Below are positions 16,223-25,042 of a stretch of 57,461 nucleotides of DNA, piece after piece. The notes under the pieces are model-generated. The model had not been told where the DNA came from. It made no database searches and worked only from the letters and a program-made list of their open reading frames with translations. The position numbers and the translations under genes are program-made. This DNA is from Clostridiales bacterium (lineage in GTDB: Bacteria; Bacillota; Clostridia; Lachnospirales; UBA12420): assembly GCA_003452395.1 (NCBI GenBank), contig DMOI01000008.1, forward strand, positions 45,900 to 103,360, written 5' to 3'. Positions within the stretch are counted from its first letter, which is position 1, and each line of letters starts with the position of its first letter.

Positions 16223-17503
16223 GTGGAGAGAGATTTATATGTGAGCGTGTCGGATTTAAATAGGTATATAAAGAATAGATTAAAATCAGATGAAGCTCTT
16301 ATGAATGTATTTATAAGGGGCGAAATCTCTAATTTTAAGGATCACTTTAGAGGACATTATTATTTTAGTATAAAAGATGAGGGTTCTAAGATTGATGCTG
16401 TTATGTTTGCAAATAAAAACAAATATTTGAATTTTAAACCGCGTGATGGTATGAAAGTTTTAGTTGTAGGTGCTATAGATGTGTATGAGACCACGGGCTC
16501 GTATCAGATATATGTTGAAATCATGGAAGAGGATGGACTAGGAAATCTACATGTGAAATTTGAACAGTTAAAGGAAAAGCTTGCAAGTGAGGGACTATTT
16601 GATGTAGCACATAAAAGGGAAATACCAAAGTTTCCAAGTACTATAGGGATTGTAACGGCACCTACAGGGGCAGCAGTGAAGGATATACTAAGCACCATCG
16701 AAAGAAGGAATCCTGCCACAAAGACTATAATTTTCCCTACACTGGTTCAAGGGGAAGGTTCAAAAGAGGCCATAGCGCGTCAAATAGAGAAAGCGCAAAG
16801 CTTTGACATAGATGTACTTATTGTCGGGCGTGGAGGTGGCTCCATAGAGGATTTATGGGCATTTAATGAGGAAATAGTAGCTAGAGCAATATATAACTCG
16901 AAAATACCAGTTATATCAGCTGTAGGTCATGAGATAGATTTTACAATATCCGATTTTGTAGCAGACATGAGGGCAGCGACACCAACTGGAGCCGCAGAGA
17001 TGGCTGTACCTAATGTGATAGATGTGTTAGAAAGTATAGAACAAATGAATATACGGATGATAAACGGTGTGAAAAATATGATTAAGACATATATGACAAA
17101 GCTAGAAACATTGGATAACTCTAGAGTTTTGACTAAACCTATGGAAATGTATGCGCTAAAGGAACAAAAACTAGACAATATACTAGAGAGATTTAGAGTA
17201 GGGTTTATTAATTATTATAATACTAAAAGTAAGAATGTTGATTATCTTATTGATAAATTAAACACTCTAAGTCCTCTAAACAGTTTAAAGAGAGGATATT
17301 CTTTTACAACATTAGAAGATGGAAATCTGCTTAAATCGGTGACGAATGTAAGAATAGGAGACAGAGTTAGTATAGAAGTGGTTGATGGTAAGTTTTCTGC
17401 AATAGTGGGGGCCACACATGTGTGTCATACAGCAAAAGACAACAGAAAAAAGGGTAAGATAATAAATGGAAGCATAGACGATATACAGTTGAAACTAGAG
17501 TAG
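16223..17503 (+). CDS. xseA: Exodeoxyribonuclease VII large subunit
   Basis: A subunit of about 426 residues of the enzyme that degrades single-stranded DNA to acid-soluble oligonucleotides. It has the N-terminal OB domain (VSVSDLNRYIKNRL; FIRGEISNFKDHFRGHYYF) and the catalytic domain with GIVTAPTGAAVKDIL, VGRGGGSIEDLWAFNEE and SAVGHEIDFTISDFVADMRA (RAATPTGAAE). A coiled-coil C-terminal region ends with LKRGYSFT. The frame opens at a GTG at 16214 with no ribosome binding site; the GTG at 16223 follows GAGGTGA, so VERDLYVS is taken as the start. It is co-transcribed with xseB 23 bp downstream. Confidence 0.95.
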   Translation: MERDLYVSVSDLNRYIKNRLKSDEALMNVFIRGEISNFKDHFRGHYYFSIKDEGSKIDAVMFANKNKYLNFKPRDGMKVLVVGAIDVYETTGSYQIYVEIMEEDGLGNLHVKFEQLKEKLASEGLFDVAHKREIPKFPSTIGIVTAPTGAAVKDILSTIERRNPATKTIIFPTLVQGEGSKEAIARQIEKAQSFDIDVLIVGRGGGSIEDLWAFNEEIVARAIYNSKIPVISAVGHEIDFTISDFVADMRAATPTGAAEMAVPNVIDVLESIEQMNIRMINGVKNMIKTYMTKLETLDNSRVLTKPMEMYALKEQKLDNILERFRVGFINYYNTKSKNVDYLIDKLNTLSPLNSLKRGYSFTTLEDGNLLKSVTNVRIGDRVSIEVVDGKFSAIVGATHVCHTAKDNRKKGKIINGSIDDIQLKLE

Positions 17504-17526
17504 AAAGGAAGGGGGGAGAGAGGATA

Positions 17527-17748
17527 GTGGAAAAGAAAATGACATTTGAGGGCTCTTTAGGAGAACTTGAAAGTATAGTGAAAAAGCTAGAGACAGGGGA
17601 TGTGGAACTTGACAAGGCGATGGAATATTTTAAAAAAGGGGTAGAGCTTTCTAAATTTTGTCACGATAAGTTAGCTGCTACTGAAGAAAGTGTAAATAAG
17701 ATTTTAGCTGAAAATGGAGATTTAATGAAATTTGTAATTAAAAGCTAA
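17527..17748 (+). CDS. xseB: Exodeoxyribonuclease VII small subunit
   Basis: A 73-residue helical protein with the XseB pattern TFEGSLGELESIVKKLETGD, VELDKAMEYFKKGVEL and a C-terminal helix. Several copies bind each XseA subunit. GTG start at 17527 after a purine-rich ribosome binding site (GGGGGAGAGAGG). It follows xseA directly, and its size is normal for the family. Confidence 0.93.
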   Translation: MEKKMTFEGSLGELESIVKKLETGDVELDKAMEYFKKGVELSKFCHDKLAATEESVNKILAENGDLMKFVIKS

Positions 17749-17762
17749 TAAAACTTTACTTT

Positions 17763-17791
17763 TTGACTGTTTTTGACAGAAAAATTATATA
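17763..17791 (+). promoter_or_regulatory. Promoter for the PrcB-like lipoprotein and DUF6273 genes
   Basis: TTGACT at 17763-17768, 17-bp spacer, TATATA at 17786-17791. A second TTGACA (17773-17778) has no matching -10 at the right distance. Confidence 0.55.
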
Positions 17792-17844
17792 TATAGGTGG
17801 ATAGTATTTATCGAATATGGTATGCTTTATAATGGAGGTATCTA

Positions 17845-18303
17845 ATGAAAACAATGATAAGATTAACGTTAATAATAATGACAATTTTTTATATAACAGG
17901 ATGTGGGAACAAAAATAATATTGATATAAACAAACAAAATCAAGAGCAAAATATTTTTAGATATGAAATTATAGACAGGCTTCCTGGCGAAAAAATTCAA
18001 TCAGAATTTGACAAAATTGATTTGAAAAACAGAGGATTTGCTATAATAAGTACGGATGACCAAACGAAGTATGTATATATTTTTTCAGGTATAAAAGAAA
18101 GGACAGGTTATAAAATAGATGTTGTATCAGTAGAAGAAAGTGATGATAGTGTAAATATAAAAATTAAAGAAGTAAGTCCAACAGATGTGCAATCAGAGAA
18201 AGAAACTAAAACATATGCAACTGTTACGTTGCAGGTTAGAAGTGTGGCTGATAATATTAATGTAACTACAGTTGATGGTGAAATCCTGGAGAAGGTTAAT
18301 TAA
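17845..18303 (+). CDS. Lipoprotein with PrcB C-terminal-like domain
   Basis: A 152-residue protein with a lipoprotein signal (LTLIIMTIFYITGC, lipidated Cys at about 20) and a linker rich in Asn and Gln. Residues about 60-135 (GFAIISTDDQTKYVYIFSGI; ERTGYKIDVVSVEE; VNIKIKEVSPTD; TYATVTLQV) follow the PrcB C-terminal fold pattern, known from the regulator of an extracellular protease complex. It should be anchored on the outer face of the membrane. It is followed 30 bp later by a DUF6273 surface protein, probably in the same transcript. The binding target is unknown. Confidence 0.65.
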   Translation: MKTMIRLTLIIMTIFYITGCGNKNNIDINKQNQEQNIFRYEIIDRLPGEKIQSEFDKIDLKNRGFAIISTDDQTKYVYIFSGIKERTGYKIDVVSVEESDDSVNIKIKEVSPTDVQSEKETKTYATVTLQVRSVADNINVTTVDGEILEKVN

Positions 18304-18333
18304 GTAAAGATTGTATAGGGTGGGAGTGATGAT

Positions 18334-19617
18334 ATGAATAAATATTTAAGTAGTATATTAGTTTTAGTTATTTTATTTAATAGTGTATATATTAAAACAT
18401 ATGCATTTGCAGGTCAAGATGTGGCAGTGGGGGAATATATCCAATTGGGCAAATATAACGATCAACCAATATTATGGCGTGTTATTAATAAGCAAGATGT
18501 TAATAACGACGGAGTAGAAGAATTAATGTTATTTAGTGATAAAATATTATCTCTAAAGCCTTTTGATGCTTTGGGTGATAATGTTGATTATGATTTAGAT
18601 GGTGTAGAGGATACGTACACAGTTCATAGGAGTGACTGGGGAAGTAATTATTGGGATAGGAGTAGTATAAAAGAATGGCTGAATAGTCCGGAAACTTCAG
18701 TAAGCTACACGCAAGCTCAGGTTCCAGATAGAGACCATGTTAAAAACTATACATCTGCTGAAGGTGGACAGGATGAGGTTATAGGCGAAAATGCATATAG
18801 TACAGAAAAGGGATTTCTAGCAGAGGGTAACTTTACTTCCGACGAACGTAATATAATAAAACCAGTTACACATAGAACATTAATTGCAGAGGTTGATAAT
18901 AATTATACAGGAAAAACTGTGACCGGAAATTCCTATCTACCAGATGCGGTGGGAGATACACCAGATATGTGGGCAGCAAATTTTGATGATTATTATGGTA
19001 TAAATGTTCAAGATAAAGTATTTTTTTTAAGCATATGGGAACTAAATGAGTATGTGTATTCAGCATCAACAGGGTTAACTCACCCTATATCTGGAGATAA
19101 CTATTTTCTAGCATACCCCACACCGCAAGCTGTAGATAAAAGTGAGTATCCCATAGGGATAAGTGATTATCACGCATACTGGCTAGGAACACCGTTTACC
19201 CAATTTGATAATAGTAGTGTATATGCTGTTTACCCTGACAACGGCACATTAACTAACACTCACTTTGAGGCTCCTGGCGCATGGAGAGGTTATTATGGTA
19301 TACGTCCAGCTATGTTTATAAGCTCGGATGTAGTGTTAAGCGGTACCGGTACTAATATTGATCCCTATAAAATAACATCATATGGGGTGCCGCAATATCC
19401 AGTGGGAGTAACATCTAATGATAGAAAGTACTTTAGATATTTTCTAGGATTAGATAATAATAATAATGCAAGAGTAATGTTAGTGGCTCCAGCGAACGAG
19501 GATTCGACAGTAAAACAAATATTTAATAGAAACGACATACTAGACCCTGTTACGCATAAGTATAAGCAAGGAATATATTATATTATTGATAATAAAGGGA
19601 TAATAAATGTATATTAA
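18334..19617 (+). CDS. Secreted DUF6273-type surface protein with conserved C-terminal module
   Basis: A 427-residue secreted protein of unknown function. Signal peptide at 1-26 (LSSILVLVILFNSVYIKTYAFA). A large DUF6273-type domain covers about 30-350 (GEYIQLGKYNDQPILWRVI; WGSNYWDRSSIKEWLNS; AYWLGTPFTQF; GYYGIRPAMFISSD). The last 80 residues (RKYFRYFLGLD, ARVMLVAP, VKQIF, DILDPVTHKYK, YYII) match the end of the 850-residue protein at 7685-10237, although the rest of the two proteins is arranged differently. No LPXTG motif. ATG at 18334 has GGGAG upstream; it follows the lipoprotein gene by 30 bp. Confidence 0.75.
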   Translation: MNKYLSSILVLVILFNSVYIKTYAFAGQDVAVGEYIQLGKYNDQPILWRVINKQDVNNDGVEELMLFSDKILSLKPFDALGDNVDYDLDGVEDTYTVHRSDWGSNYWDRSSIKEWLNSPETSVSYTQAQVPDRDHVKNYTSAEGGQDEVIGENAYSTEKGFLAEGNFTSDERNIIKPVTHRTLIAEVDNNYTGKTVTGNSYLPDAVGDTPDMWAANFDDYYGINVQDKVFFLSIWELNEYVYSASTGLTHPISGDNYFLAYPTPQAVDKSEYPIGISDYHAYWLGTPFTQFDNSSVYAVYPDNGTLTNTHFEAPGAWRGYYGIRPAMFISSDVVLSGTGTNIDPYKITSYGVPQYPVGVTSNDRKYFRYFLGLDNNNNARVMLVAPANEDSTVKQIFNRNDILDPVTHKYKQGIYYIIDNKGIINVY

Positions 19618-19641
19618 CTCATATATAATAGGGGTGAAAAA

Positions 19642-20241
19642 GTGGAACATTATTTTACTGAAAATACAGAGGTAGAGCATAATATAAAAGAAATGCAATT
19701 CGAAATGAATGATGAGAAGTTCAGCTTTTTAACGGACAATGCAGTTTTCTCTAAGACTAGGGTCGATTTCGGATCTGAACTTTTAATAAAGACAGTATTA
19801 CGAGAAGAAACTAAACCTGATAGTATACTTGATGTTGGTTGTGGGTACGGACCTATCGGAATAACGCTAGCTAGGTTTTATTTTGATGCTATTGTATGTA
19901 TGTGTGACATAAATAATAGAGCAATTGATTTGGCACATGATAATATAAAGAAAAATAATATAAAAAACGCAGAAACGATAAACTCAAATATTTATGGAAA
20001 TATTAAAGGAAAGTATGAACTTATAGTCACAAATCCACCTATAAGAGCGGGTAAAAAGGTTGTGCATGAAATACTTGTGGGGTCGAAAGAACACTTAAAA
20101 AGAGATGGTCGAATATATGCAGTTATACAAAAAAAACAAGGTGCAGAGACCGCAAAAAAGAAGCTTGAAGAAGTGTTTGGAAACTGCGAAGTAGTAGAAA
20201 AGAAGGCAGGATTTTGGATGCTAAGAAGCTATAATGGCTAA
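19642..20241 (+). CDS. Class I SAM-dependent methyltransferase (RsmC-like)
   Basis: A 199-residue methyltransferase. The SAM-binding motif I is ILDVGCGYGPIGI and the catalytic NPP motif is in IVTNPPIRAGK, as in the RsmC/YbxB group that methylates guanine N2 in 16S rRNA. The single-domain length matches the Firmicute YbxB-like proteins rather than the duplicated E. coli RsmC. GTG start at 19642 after AGGGGTG. rRNA guanine methylation is inferred from family only. Confidence 0.85.
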   Translation: MEHYFTENTEVEHNIKEMQFEMNDEKFSFLTDNAVFSKTRVDFGSELLIKTVLREETKPDSILDVGCGYGPIGITLARFYFDAIVCMCDINNRAIDLAHDNIKKNNIKNAETINSNIYGNIKGKYELIVTNPPIRAGKKVVHEILVGSKEHLKRDGRIYAVIQKKQGAETAKKKLEEVFGNCEVVEKKAGFWMLRSYNG

Positions 20242-20359
20242 AACTGATAATTAATTTAAAACTACTTGAAAAAAATTGGGTTATATGATAATATTTCATA
20301 TATAATAATATTAGAATAAAACATATGATAAAATTGTACTTAACATTGGAGGTGAGTAT

Positions 20360-20770
20360 GTGCAGGAAGAAGGATGTATATTTTGTAAAATAGTAAATGG
20401 CGAGATACCAAGTACTACAGTGTATGAAGATACGGAATTTAAGGTTATATTGGATAAGTTTCCGGCAAATATTGGACATATGCTTGTTATACCTAAAAAA
20501 CATATAGAGAATATATTTAAGATAAGTGATGAGGAAGCAGCCAGAGTGTTTGCAGTAGTTTCAGAGATGGCTAAGAAAATGCAAAAAAACCTAGAGTTTG
20601 AAGGTTTAAATATAGTACAAAATAACGGAAGTATAGCGGGACAGAGTGTGTTTCATTTTCATATCCATTTAATACCTAGATATAAAGGTGATGGAGTTAA
20701 TATTACGTGGGATAATAAAAAAACAAGTGATCAAGAATTAGAAGAGATTAGGCAAAAGATTTTAATATAA
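20360..20770 (+). CDS. HIT family nucleotide-binding hydrolase
   Basis: A 136-residue protein with the N-terminal CIFCKIVNGEIPSTTVYED, the NIGHMLVIPKKH segment and the catalytic histidine triad HFHIHLIPR. This is the Hint-like branch, which hydrolyses nucleoside phosphoramidates or AMP conjugates; the physiological substrate is unknown. GTG start at 20360 following GGAGGTGAG; the ATG three bases earlier is in another frame. Confidence 0.93.
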   Translation: MQEEGCIFCKIVNGEIPSTTVYEDTEFKVILDKFPANIGHMLVIPKKHIENIFKISDEEAARVFAVVSEMAKKMQKNLEFEGLNIVQNNGSIAGQSVFHFHIHLIPRYKGDGVNITWDNKKTSDQELEEIRQKILI

Positions 20771-20863
20771 AACATATTAAAGTTGAGAAAAGAAACTACA
20801 CCAGCAGGCTACATAACAACCTGCGAGCATCAAAAAAATATAATCTAAAAGGAGGCAGTTAAT

Positions 20864-21571
20864 ATGAATTATAATGATCTTAATGGTATGAATAATAATA
20901 ACAATAATCATGGTGTTTATCAAACAAGTTTCCCGGGTATAATGAATAAAGTGTATGGAATAATGTTTTTAGGTCTATTACTTACGGCAGGAGTGGCTTA
21001 CGGGGTATCTAATAGCCCAACGATGATGAATTTGATATTTGATAATATAGTATTACTGATAGCATTAATTGTAGTCGAGTTAGGGCTTGTATGGTACCTA
21101 TCGAGTAGAGTTCTTGAAATGAGTAGCGGCAAAGCGATGTTTATGTTTGGACTATATTCTGTACTTAATGGTGTTACACTCGCATATATTTTTTTAACAT
21201 ATGAGATGGGTGCAATATATATGGCATTCTTTACTACAGCGATAACATTTGCCGTTATGAGTGCTTATGGGTATGTTACAAAAACAGACTTGACAGGTAT
21301 AGGAAAGTTATTATTTTTTGGACTTATAGGCATAATAATAGCTAGTGTTGTTAATATGTTTGTGGGAAGTTCGCAAGTGAACTTATTTATAAGCTATGCA
21401 GGTGTTATAATATTCTTAGGACTTACAGCACATGATACACAAAAAATAAAAGATATATACTCACAAGTTTCAAACGAAAATATTGCAATATTAGGAGCAC
21501 TAACTCTTTATTTAGATTTTGTTAACTTGTTTTTATTTCTACTTAGAATATTTGGTATGAATAAAGATTGA
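20864..21571 (+). CDS. Bax inhibitor-1/YccA family membrane protein
   Basis: A 235-residue protein with an Asn-rich cytosolic N-terminus (NGMNNNNNNHGVYQTS) and seven hydrophobic segments. The family motif is in the last third (LFISYAGVIIFLGLTAHDTQKIKDIY), including the conserved Asp and Lys region. Bacterial members are pH-sensitive calcium-leak channels or membrane-protein quality factors. RBS AGGAGG ahead of 20864. It probably has its own promoter; the gap before it holds a small GCAGG/CCTGC hairpin. Confidence 0.9.
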   Translation: MNYNDLNGMNNNNNNHGVYQTSFPGIMNKVYGIMFLGLLLTAGVAYGVSNSPTMMNLIFDNIVLLIALIVVELGLVWYLSSRVLEMSSGKAMFMFGLYSVLNGVTLAYIFLTYEMGAIYMAFFTTAITFAVMSAYGYVTKTDLTGIGKLLFFGLIGIIIASVVNMFVGSSQVNLFISYAGVIIFLGLTAHDTQKIKDIYSQVSNENIAILGALTLYLDFVNLFLFLLRIFGMNKD

Positions 21572-21608
21572 AAGCTGAGAGGTAATAATTTAAGAGGGAG
21601 ATTTTATT

Positions 21609-22682
21609 ATGAACAAAATAATATTCACTGGTGGAGGAACTGCTGGGCATGTAGTGCCTAACATGGTTCTAATATCAGAACTTAATAAAGAAGGCTGGGA
21701 TATAAATTATATAGGTAGTGAAAATGGAATGGAAAGAGAGCTCATAGAAAAAGTGGGCACATCATATCATCCTATACCTACAGGTAAGTTAAGAAGGTAT
21801 TTTGACGTAAAAAATTTTACAGACCCATTTAAGGTTATAAAAGGGGTATTTGAAGCAGTAAAAATAATAAAAAAAATAAAGCCCGATATCCTTTTTTCAA
21901 AGGGTGGATTTGTATCTGTACCTGTTGTTGTAGCTAGTTGGTTAAATAGTGTACCTATAATTATACATGAATCTGATATGACACCTGGGCTTGCAAATAA
22001 AATATCAATGGTGTTTGCAAAAAAGGTATGTGTTAATTTTCCAGAGACTCTAAGTTACATAGGCAAGAACAAAGCAGTGCTTACTGGAACACCAATAAGA
22101 GAAGAATTATTTAAAGGAAGCATATTAAAAGGTCTTGAAATTTGTGGATTTGATAAAGAAAAGCCGGTACTATTACTTACAGGTGGTAGTCAAGGTTCAA
22201 AAAAATTAAATAGTATTCTTAGAGATTCGTTAAATGAATTGCTTAAGAAATTTCAGATTGTGCATTTATGTGGGAAAGGTAACATTGATAAAAACTTTAT
22301 TGACATAAATGGCTACAAGCAGTTTGAATACTTAACAGATGAGTTAACACACATATTTGCTACTTCAGATGTTGTTGTATCGAGGGCAGGAGCAAATACA
22401 ATATACGAATTATTACAACTACAAAAACCGAATATCTTGATACCCTTATCTGCAAAATCAAGCAGAGGGGATCAAATACTAAATGCGAAATCATTTGAAA
22501 AGCAAGGTTTTAGTATAGTACTTGATGAGGATAAAATTTCTATGGAAGAGTTTACAAATAAAATTTATGAACTTTACGAGAATAGAGAATTATATATAAG
22601 CAATATGAAAAAAAGTAATTTAAAAGATGGAAAAGATGCAATTATAAGTTTAATAAAACAACAAGCAAAAAAAACGAGCTAA
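21609..22682 (+). CDS. murG: UDP-N-acetylglucosamine:lipid I transferase MurG
   Basis: A 357-residue GT-B glycosyltransferase that adds GlcNAc to lipid I to make lipid II at the cytoplasmic face of the membrane. Motifs: the N-terminal FTGGGTAGHVVPNM loop, the LFSKGGFVSVPVV segment, HESDMTPGLANK, LLTGGSQGSKKLN and the donor-binding SRAGANTIYELL. The length is standard. It lies alone here rather than in a dcw cluster, which is seen in some clostridia. The stop codon forms part of the downstream terminator loop. Confidence 0.95.
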   Translation: MNKIIFTGGGTAGHVVPNMVLISELNKEGWDINYIGSENGMERELIEKVGTSYHPIPTGKLRRYFDVKNFTDPFKVIKGVFEAVKIIKKIKPDILFSKGGFVSVPVVVASWLNSVPIIIHESDMTPGLANKISMVFAKKVCVNFPETLSYIGKNKAVLTGTPIREELFKGSILKGLEICGFDKEKPVLLLTGGSQGSKKLNSILRDSLNELLKKFQIVHLCGKGNIDKNFIDINGYKQFEYLTDELTHIFATSDVVVSRAGANTIYELLQLQKPNILIPLSAKSSRGDQILNAKSFEKQGFSIVLDEDKISMEEFTNKIYELYENRELYISNMKKSNLKDGKDAIISLIKQQAKKTS

Positions 22683-22695
22683 CGCTCGATTTTTT
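22675..22695 (+). terminator. Intrinsic terminator overlapping the murG stop
   Basis: CGAGC (22675-22679), loop TAAC containing the stop codon, GCTCG (22684-22688), then ATTTTTTT. It is convergent with the minus-strand gene whose stop lies at 22698. Confidence 0.85.
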
Positions 22696-22697
22696 TG

Positions 22698-23723
22698 CTA
22701 CAAATATCTTCTGTTTCTAAGTCTTGGTCGGCATGAACGACAATTTGATACATTATCATTATCGTCAGCATCATAATCGATTGGAGATATAGGAGCTATA
22801 TAAGGCTCTATTCTTGCATTACAATTTATACAGTCAGGGTTACAACCACAACCAAACTCACATTCATATCCACATAGACCATTTTCAGTTATAAAATGTT
22901 TACCTTTCTCACAAAAAATACTTTCCACATATTCATCAGGCATATATAAATCATTGTCCGGTAAAATTTCTTCGTTTTCGTACATATCCTTCACATCCAT
23001 ATTAGGTGAAACATTATTTTTGTAATCATCTTTCTTAAAAAGAGAACCATACTCTTCATTCTCCATCATATCCATATCAGGTAAAACATTATTCTGATAA
23101 TTATCATCCATATAAATAGGTTCATATTCCTCGTCTTCCATCATAATGTCATTTTGCGCTGGTAATTCTTTGGTTATACCTAAAACATCGTCATCATTTT
23201 CTGTTGATCTGTAGCTTATACAAAACTTCTTATAATAACTTTCAATAATATTATAATGCATAATTTCAGCTTTTAATATGCTATTAAGTATCGTTTTAAT
23301 GCGTGTATCATCTATCATTGCTATTAATTTTGTATATCCTTCAATACCTGCTTTTTTTAAAGACATATCTGCCTTTAGCATATCACAAATATTTTTCTTA
23401 TAGTTTACTAATTTAGCAGACCAATACTCAGATTTGTGATTGCTATATTTATATTCAGGGTCACCCCCAAGATCTACAATAAGATCAGCAAGGATGTGCA
23501 TATGTTCCATGTCATCTGCATGTATTTCTGCGACATCTTCTGCAAGCTCATTATTTACATCCTTATAAAAGTTATGATGATACATATATTGCATAGTAAG
23601 AGTAAACTCACTTACCTCACCAGCATAGATATTCATTAGCATATCAGCATAATCTTTATTTGAATCCATAGTGTTTGCTCCTAAAGTCATAGATTCATCA
23701 TTTAAAGTATAGTTGTTATACAT
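22698..23723 (-). CDS. Ferritin-like protein with acidic repeats and Cys-rich tail
   Basis: A 341-residue protein. Residues about 25-175 form a ferritin-like four-helix bundle with candidate iron ligands in AGEVSEFTLTMQYMYHH, EIHADDMEHMHIL and KAEIMHYNIIESYY. A long acidic region follows with an imperfect repeat (MEDEEYEPIYMDDNYQNN; MENEEYGSLFKKDDYKNN), then a Cys-rich module (CEKGKHF...CGYECEFGCGCNPDCINC) and an Arg-rich end (CRSCRPRLRNRRYL). Only the N-terminal domain is familiar. The tail suggests metal binding or assembly into a coat or shell; spore association is a guess. RBS GGGGGG-type before the ATG. It is preceded on the same strand by a tiny Cys/Tyr-rich gene that has its own terminator. 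Confidence 0.7.
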   Translation of the reverse strand: MYNNYTLNDESMTLGANTMDSNKDYADMLMNIYAGEVSEFTLTMQYMYHHNFYKDVNNELAEDVAEIHADDMEHMHILADLIVDLGGDPEYKYSNHKSEYWSAKLVNYKKNICDMLKADMSLKKAGIEGYTKLIAMIDDTRIKTILNSILKAEIMHYNIIESYYKKFCISYRSTENDDDVLGITKELPAQNDIMMEDEEYEPIYMDDNYQNNVLPDMDMMENEEYGSLFKKDDYKNNVSPNMDVKDMYENEEILPDNDLYMPDEYVESIFCEKGKHFITENGLCGYECEFGCGCNPDCINCNARIEPYIAPISPIDYDADDNDNVSNCRSCRPRLRNRRYL

Positions 23724-23854
23724 AAAAAATCCCCCCTTTAATATGTTAACAGATACTAATACCAGATGTCAGTTGCAAATTTCTCACTGATATTTTATAT
23801 CCGATTATGATTATATAATATGTAAAATTATTAAAAATGTTTACCAATAAAAAA

Positions 23855-23877
23855 GTATCTCCCAAAATGAGAGATAC
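23855..23877 (-). terminator. Terminator after the small Cys/Tyr-rich gene
   Basis: Read on the minus strand, GTATCTC pairs with GAGATAC and is followed by TTTTTT. It starts 12 bp after the stop of the gene at 23889-24056. Confidence 0.8.
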
Positions 23878-23888
23878 AAAATGAATAT

Positions 23889-24056
23889 TTAATAATTATA
23901 ATAACCGCCTCTAGCAAAAGGACAAGACGGACGGTACCAACTATCGAGCTGAGGATATCTAAAACAACAACAATCATGTGGCTTCATTCTACCATATAGA
24001 CTATTATAGCATTTTGGATATCTGCAACCTATATAATGTATAATCGAATTATACAT
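23889..24056 (-). CDS. Small Cys/Tyr/Pro-rich protein (55 aa), possibly spore-coat-like
   Basis: A 55-residue ORF starting MYNSIIHYIGCRYPKCYNSL with a CCCFRYPQ segment and the end RGGYYNY. GGAGGTGA lies seven bases before the ATG on the minus strand and a terminator follows, so it looks like a genuine one-gene unit. The composition (six Cys, eight Tyr, several Arg and Pro, no signal peptide) recalls small coat or cross-linked structural proteins of spore formers, and it lies next to the ferritin-like gene with a Cys-rich tail. I do not recognise a named family. Confidence 0.65.
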   Translation of the reverse strand: MYNSIIHYIGCRYPKCYNSLYGRMKPHDCCCFRYPQLDSWYRPSCPFARGGYYNY

Positions 24057-24202
24057 AATTTCACCTCCGAGTCATCAGAAAAATTTTACGAGATATGCTT
24101 GTACGAATAGAGTATAAAAATACTCTTACAATATAATATGATAAGGGGGGAGATAATGTGAATTGCACAAACCGTTTCAGATGGTATGTATTCTCCAAAA
24201 AA

Positions 24203-24253
24203 TACAAAGTCACCTACCATTTAACTGAAAATAAGATGGTAGGTGGTTTTGTA
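24203..24253 (-). terminator. Long hairpin downstream of the CYTH gene
   Basis: TACAAAG (24203-24209), T, CACCTACCAT pairs with ATGGTAGGTG followed by GTTTTGTA, nearly 18 paired bases around a 15-nt loop. On the minus strand it follows the CYTH stop and is trailed by TTTGTATTTTTT, so it probably terminates that gene. A 36-codon plus-strand ORF with GTG at 24158 also runs through it. Confidence 0.65.
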
Positions 24254-24264
24254 GGTTTAAATAT

Positions 24265-25017
24265 TTAATTTGTATTTAAAGTACAGTCTGTTTCAGGAAT
24301 TTCTACATACTTACAGATATTTCCTAAATCAAAACCTGTTTCTTCTCTAAATTCTACGGTTAGTTCTTCGAATGTTTTACCTGTTTCGTTCATGACCTCT
24401 TTGATACTATCTCCATATCTTCCTTTTATTACTTGATATTCTATTCCATCTAAAAATTGAGATTCAAATTCCGTCATTTCATTAGAAACTTCGGTACTTC
24501 TTATTTCAATCTCAATTGATTCTTTTATAATAGGCCACTTATCAAAAGTTACAACTGTATTATCTTTTTTATATTCTTCTCTAAACTTCAATAAGCTATA
24601 TGAAACCTCATACCCTAGCTTATTAAAGTTATCAATATGCTGATTTAACTCATCTATCGGCACTTCAACATTTATCTCTTCTCTCTTACGTATTCCAATA
24701 CCATAAGTTATCTTTTTACTCTTATAAGTGATTTCGACAGATTCAGTTTCTGGATTTACTCGTATTCGAACCTTACAACCAGATTTGTATAATTCTCCAT
24801 TATTTGTATCAATAAAAATTTCATAAAGCTCCATATATTTCTTGTTGTATCCATTATCCAATAACTTTAATTTTAAAGATTGTTGGTCTTCTTTATTCTT
24901 CAATCTAATAGCTTTTTCCTCTTCTATTGTTTGATTGCCTTCTTCTGGTTCTTCATGAATATCATCCTCAGTTTCTTTTAAATTCAAGATATATTCTCTA
25001 GCTAATGCTCCTGTCAT
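24265..25017 (-). CDS. CYTH-like domain protein
   Basis: A 250-residue protein. After an acidic N-terminal segment (HEEPEEGNQTIEEEK), residues about 45-190 follow the CYTH triphosphate-tunnel pattern: YEIFIDTNNGELYKSGCKVR IRV, VEITYKSKK, KREEINVEV, LLKFREEYKKDNTVVTFDKW and ESIEIEIRS. The signature EXEXK of the first strand is not seen; that strand reads LKLKLL, so catalysis may be altered. The C-terminal part (SIKEVMNETGKTFEELTVEF) is additional. CYTH enzymes act on triphosphates such as polyphosphate, thiamine triphosphate or ATP. It is divergent from an HD-kinase-Nudix operon, sharing a gap with a large dyad. Confidence 0.65.
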   Translation of the reverse strand: MTGALAREYILNLKETEDDIHEEPEEGNQTIEEEKAIRLKNKEDQQSLKLKLLDNGYNKKYMELYEIFIDTNNGELYKSGCKVRIRVNPETESVEITYKSKKITYGIGIRKREEINVEVPIDELNQHIDNFNKLGYEVSYSLLKFREEYKKDNTVVTFDKWPIIKESIEIEIRSTEVSNEMTEFESQFLDGIEYQVIKGRYGDSIKEVMNETGKTFEELTVEFREETGFDLGNICKYVEIPETDCTLNTN

Positions 25018-25042
25018 TGTATATGCCTCCTGCTGTTATATT

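Noticed and set aside
20802..20824. GCAGG/CCTGC stem before the Bax inhibitor-1 gene as a terminator
   Set aside because: Five pairs with a long loop and no T-run; too weak to call.
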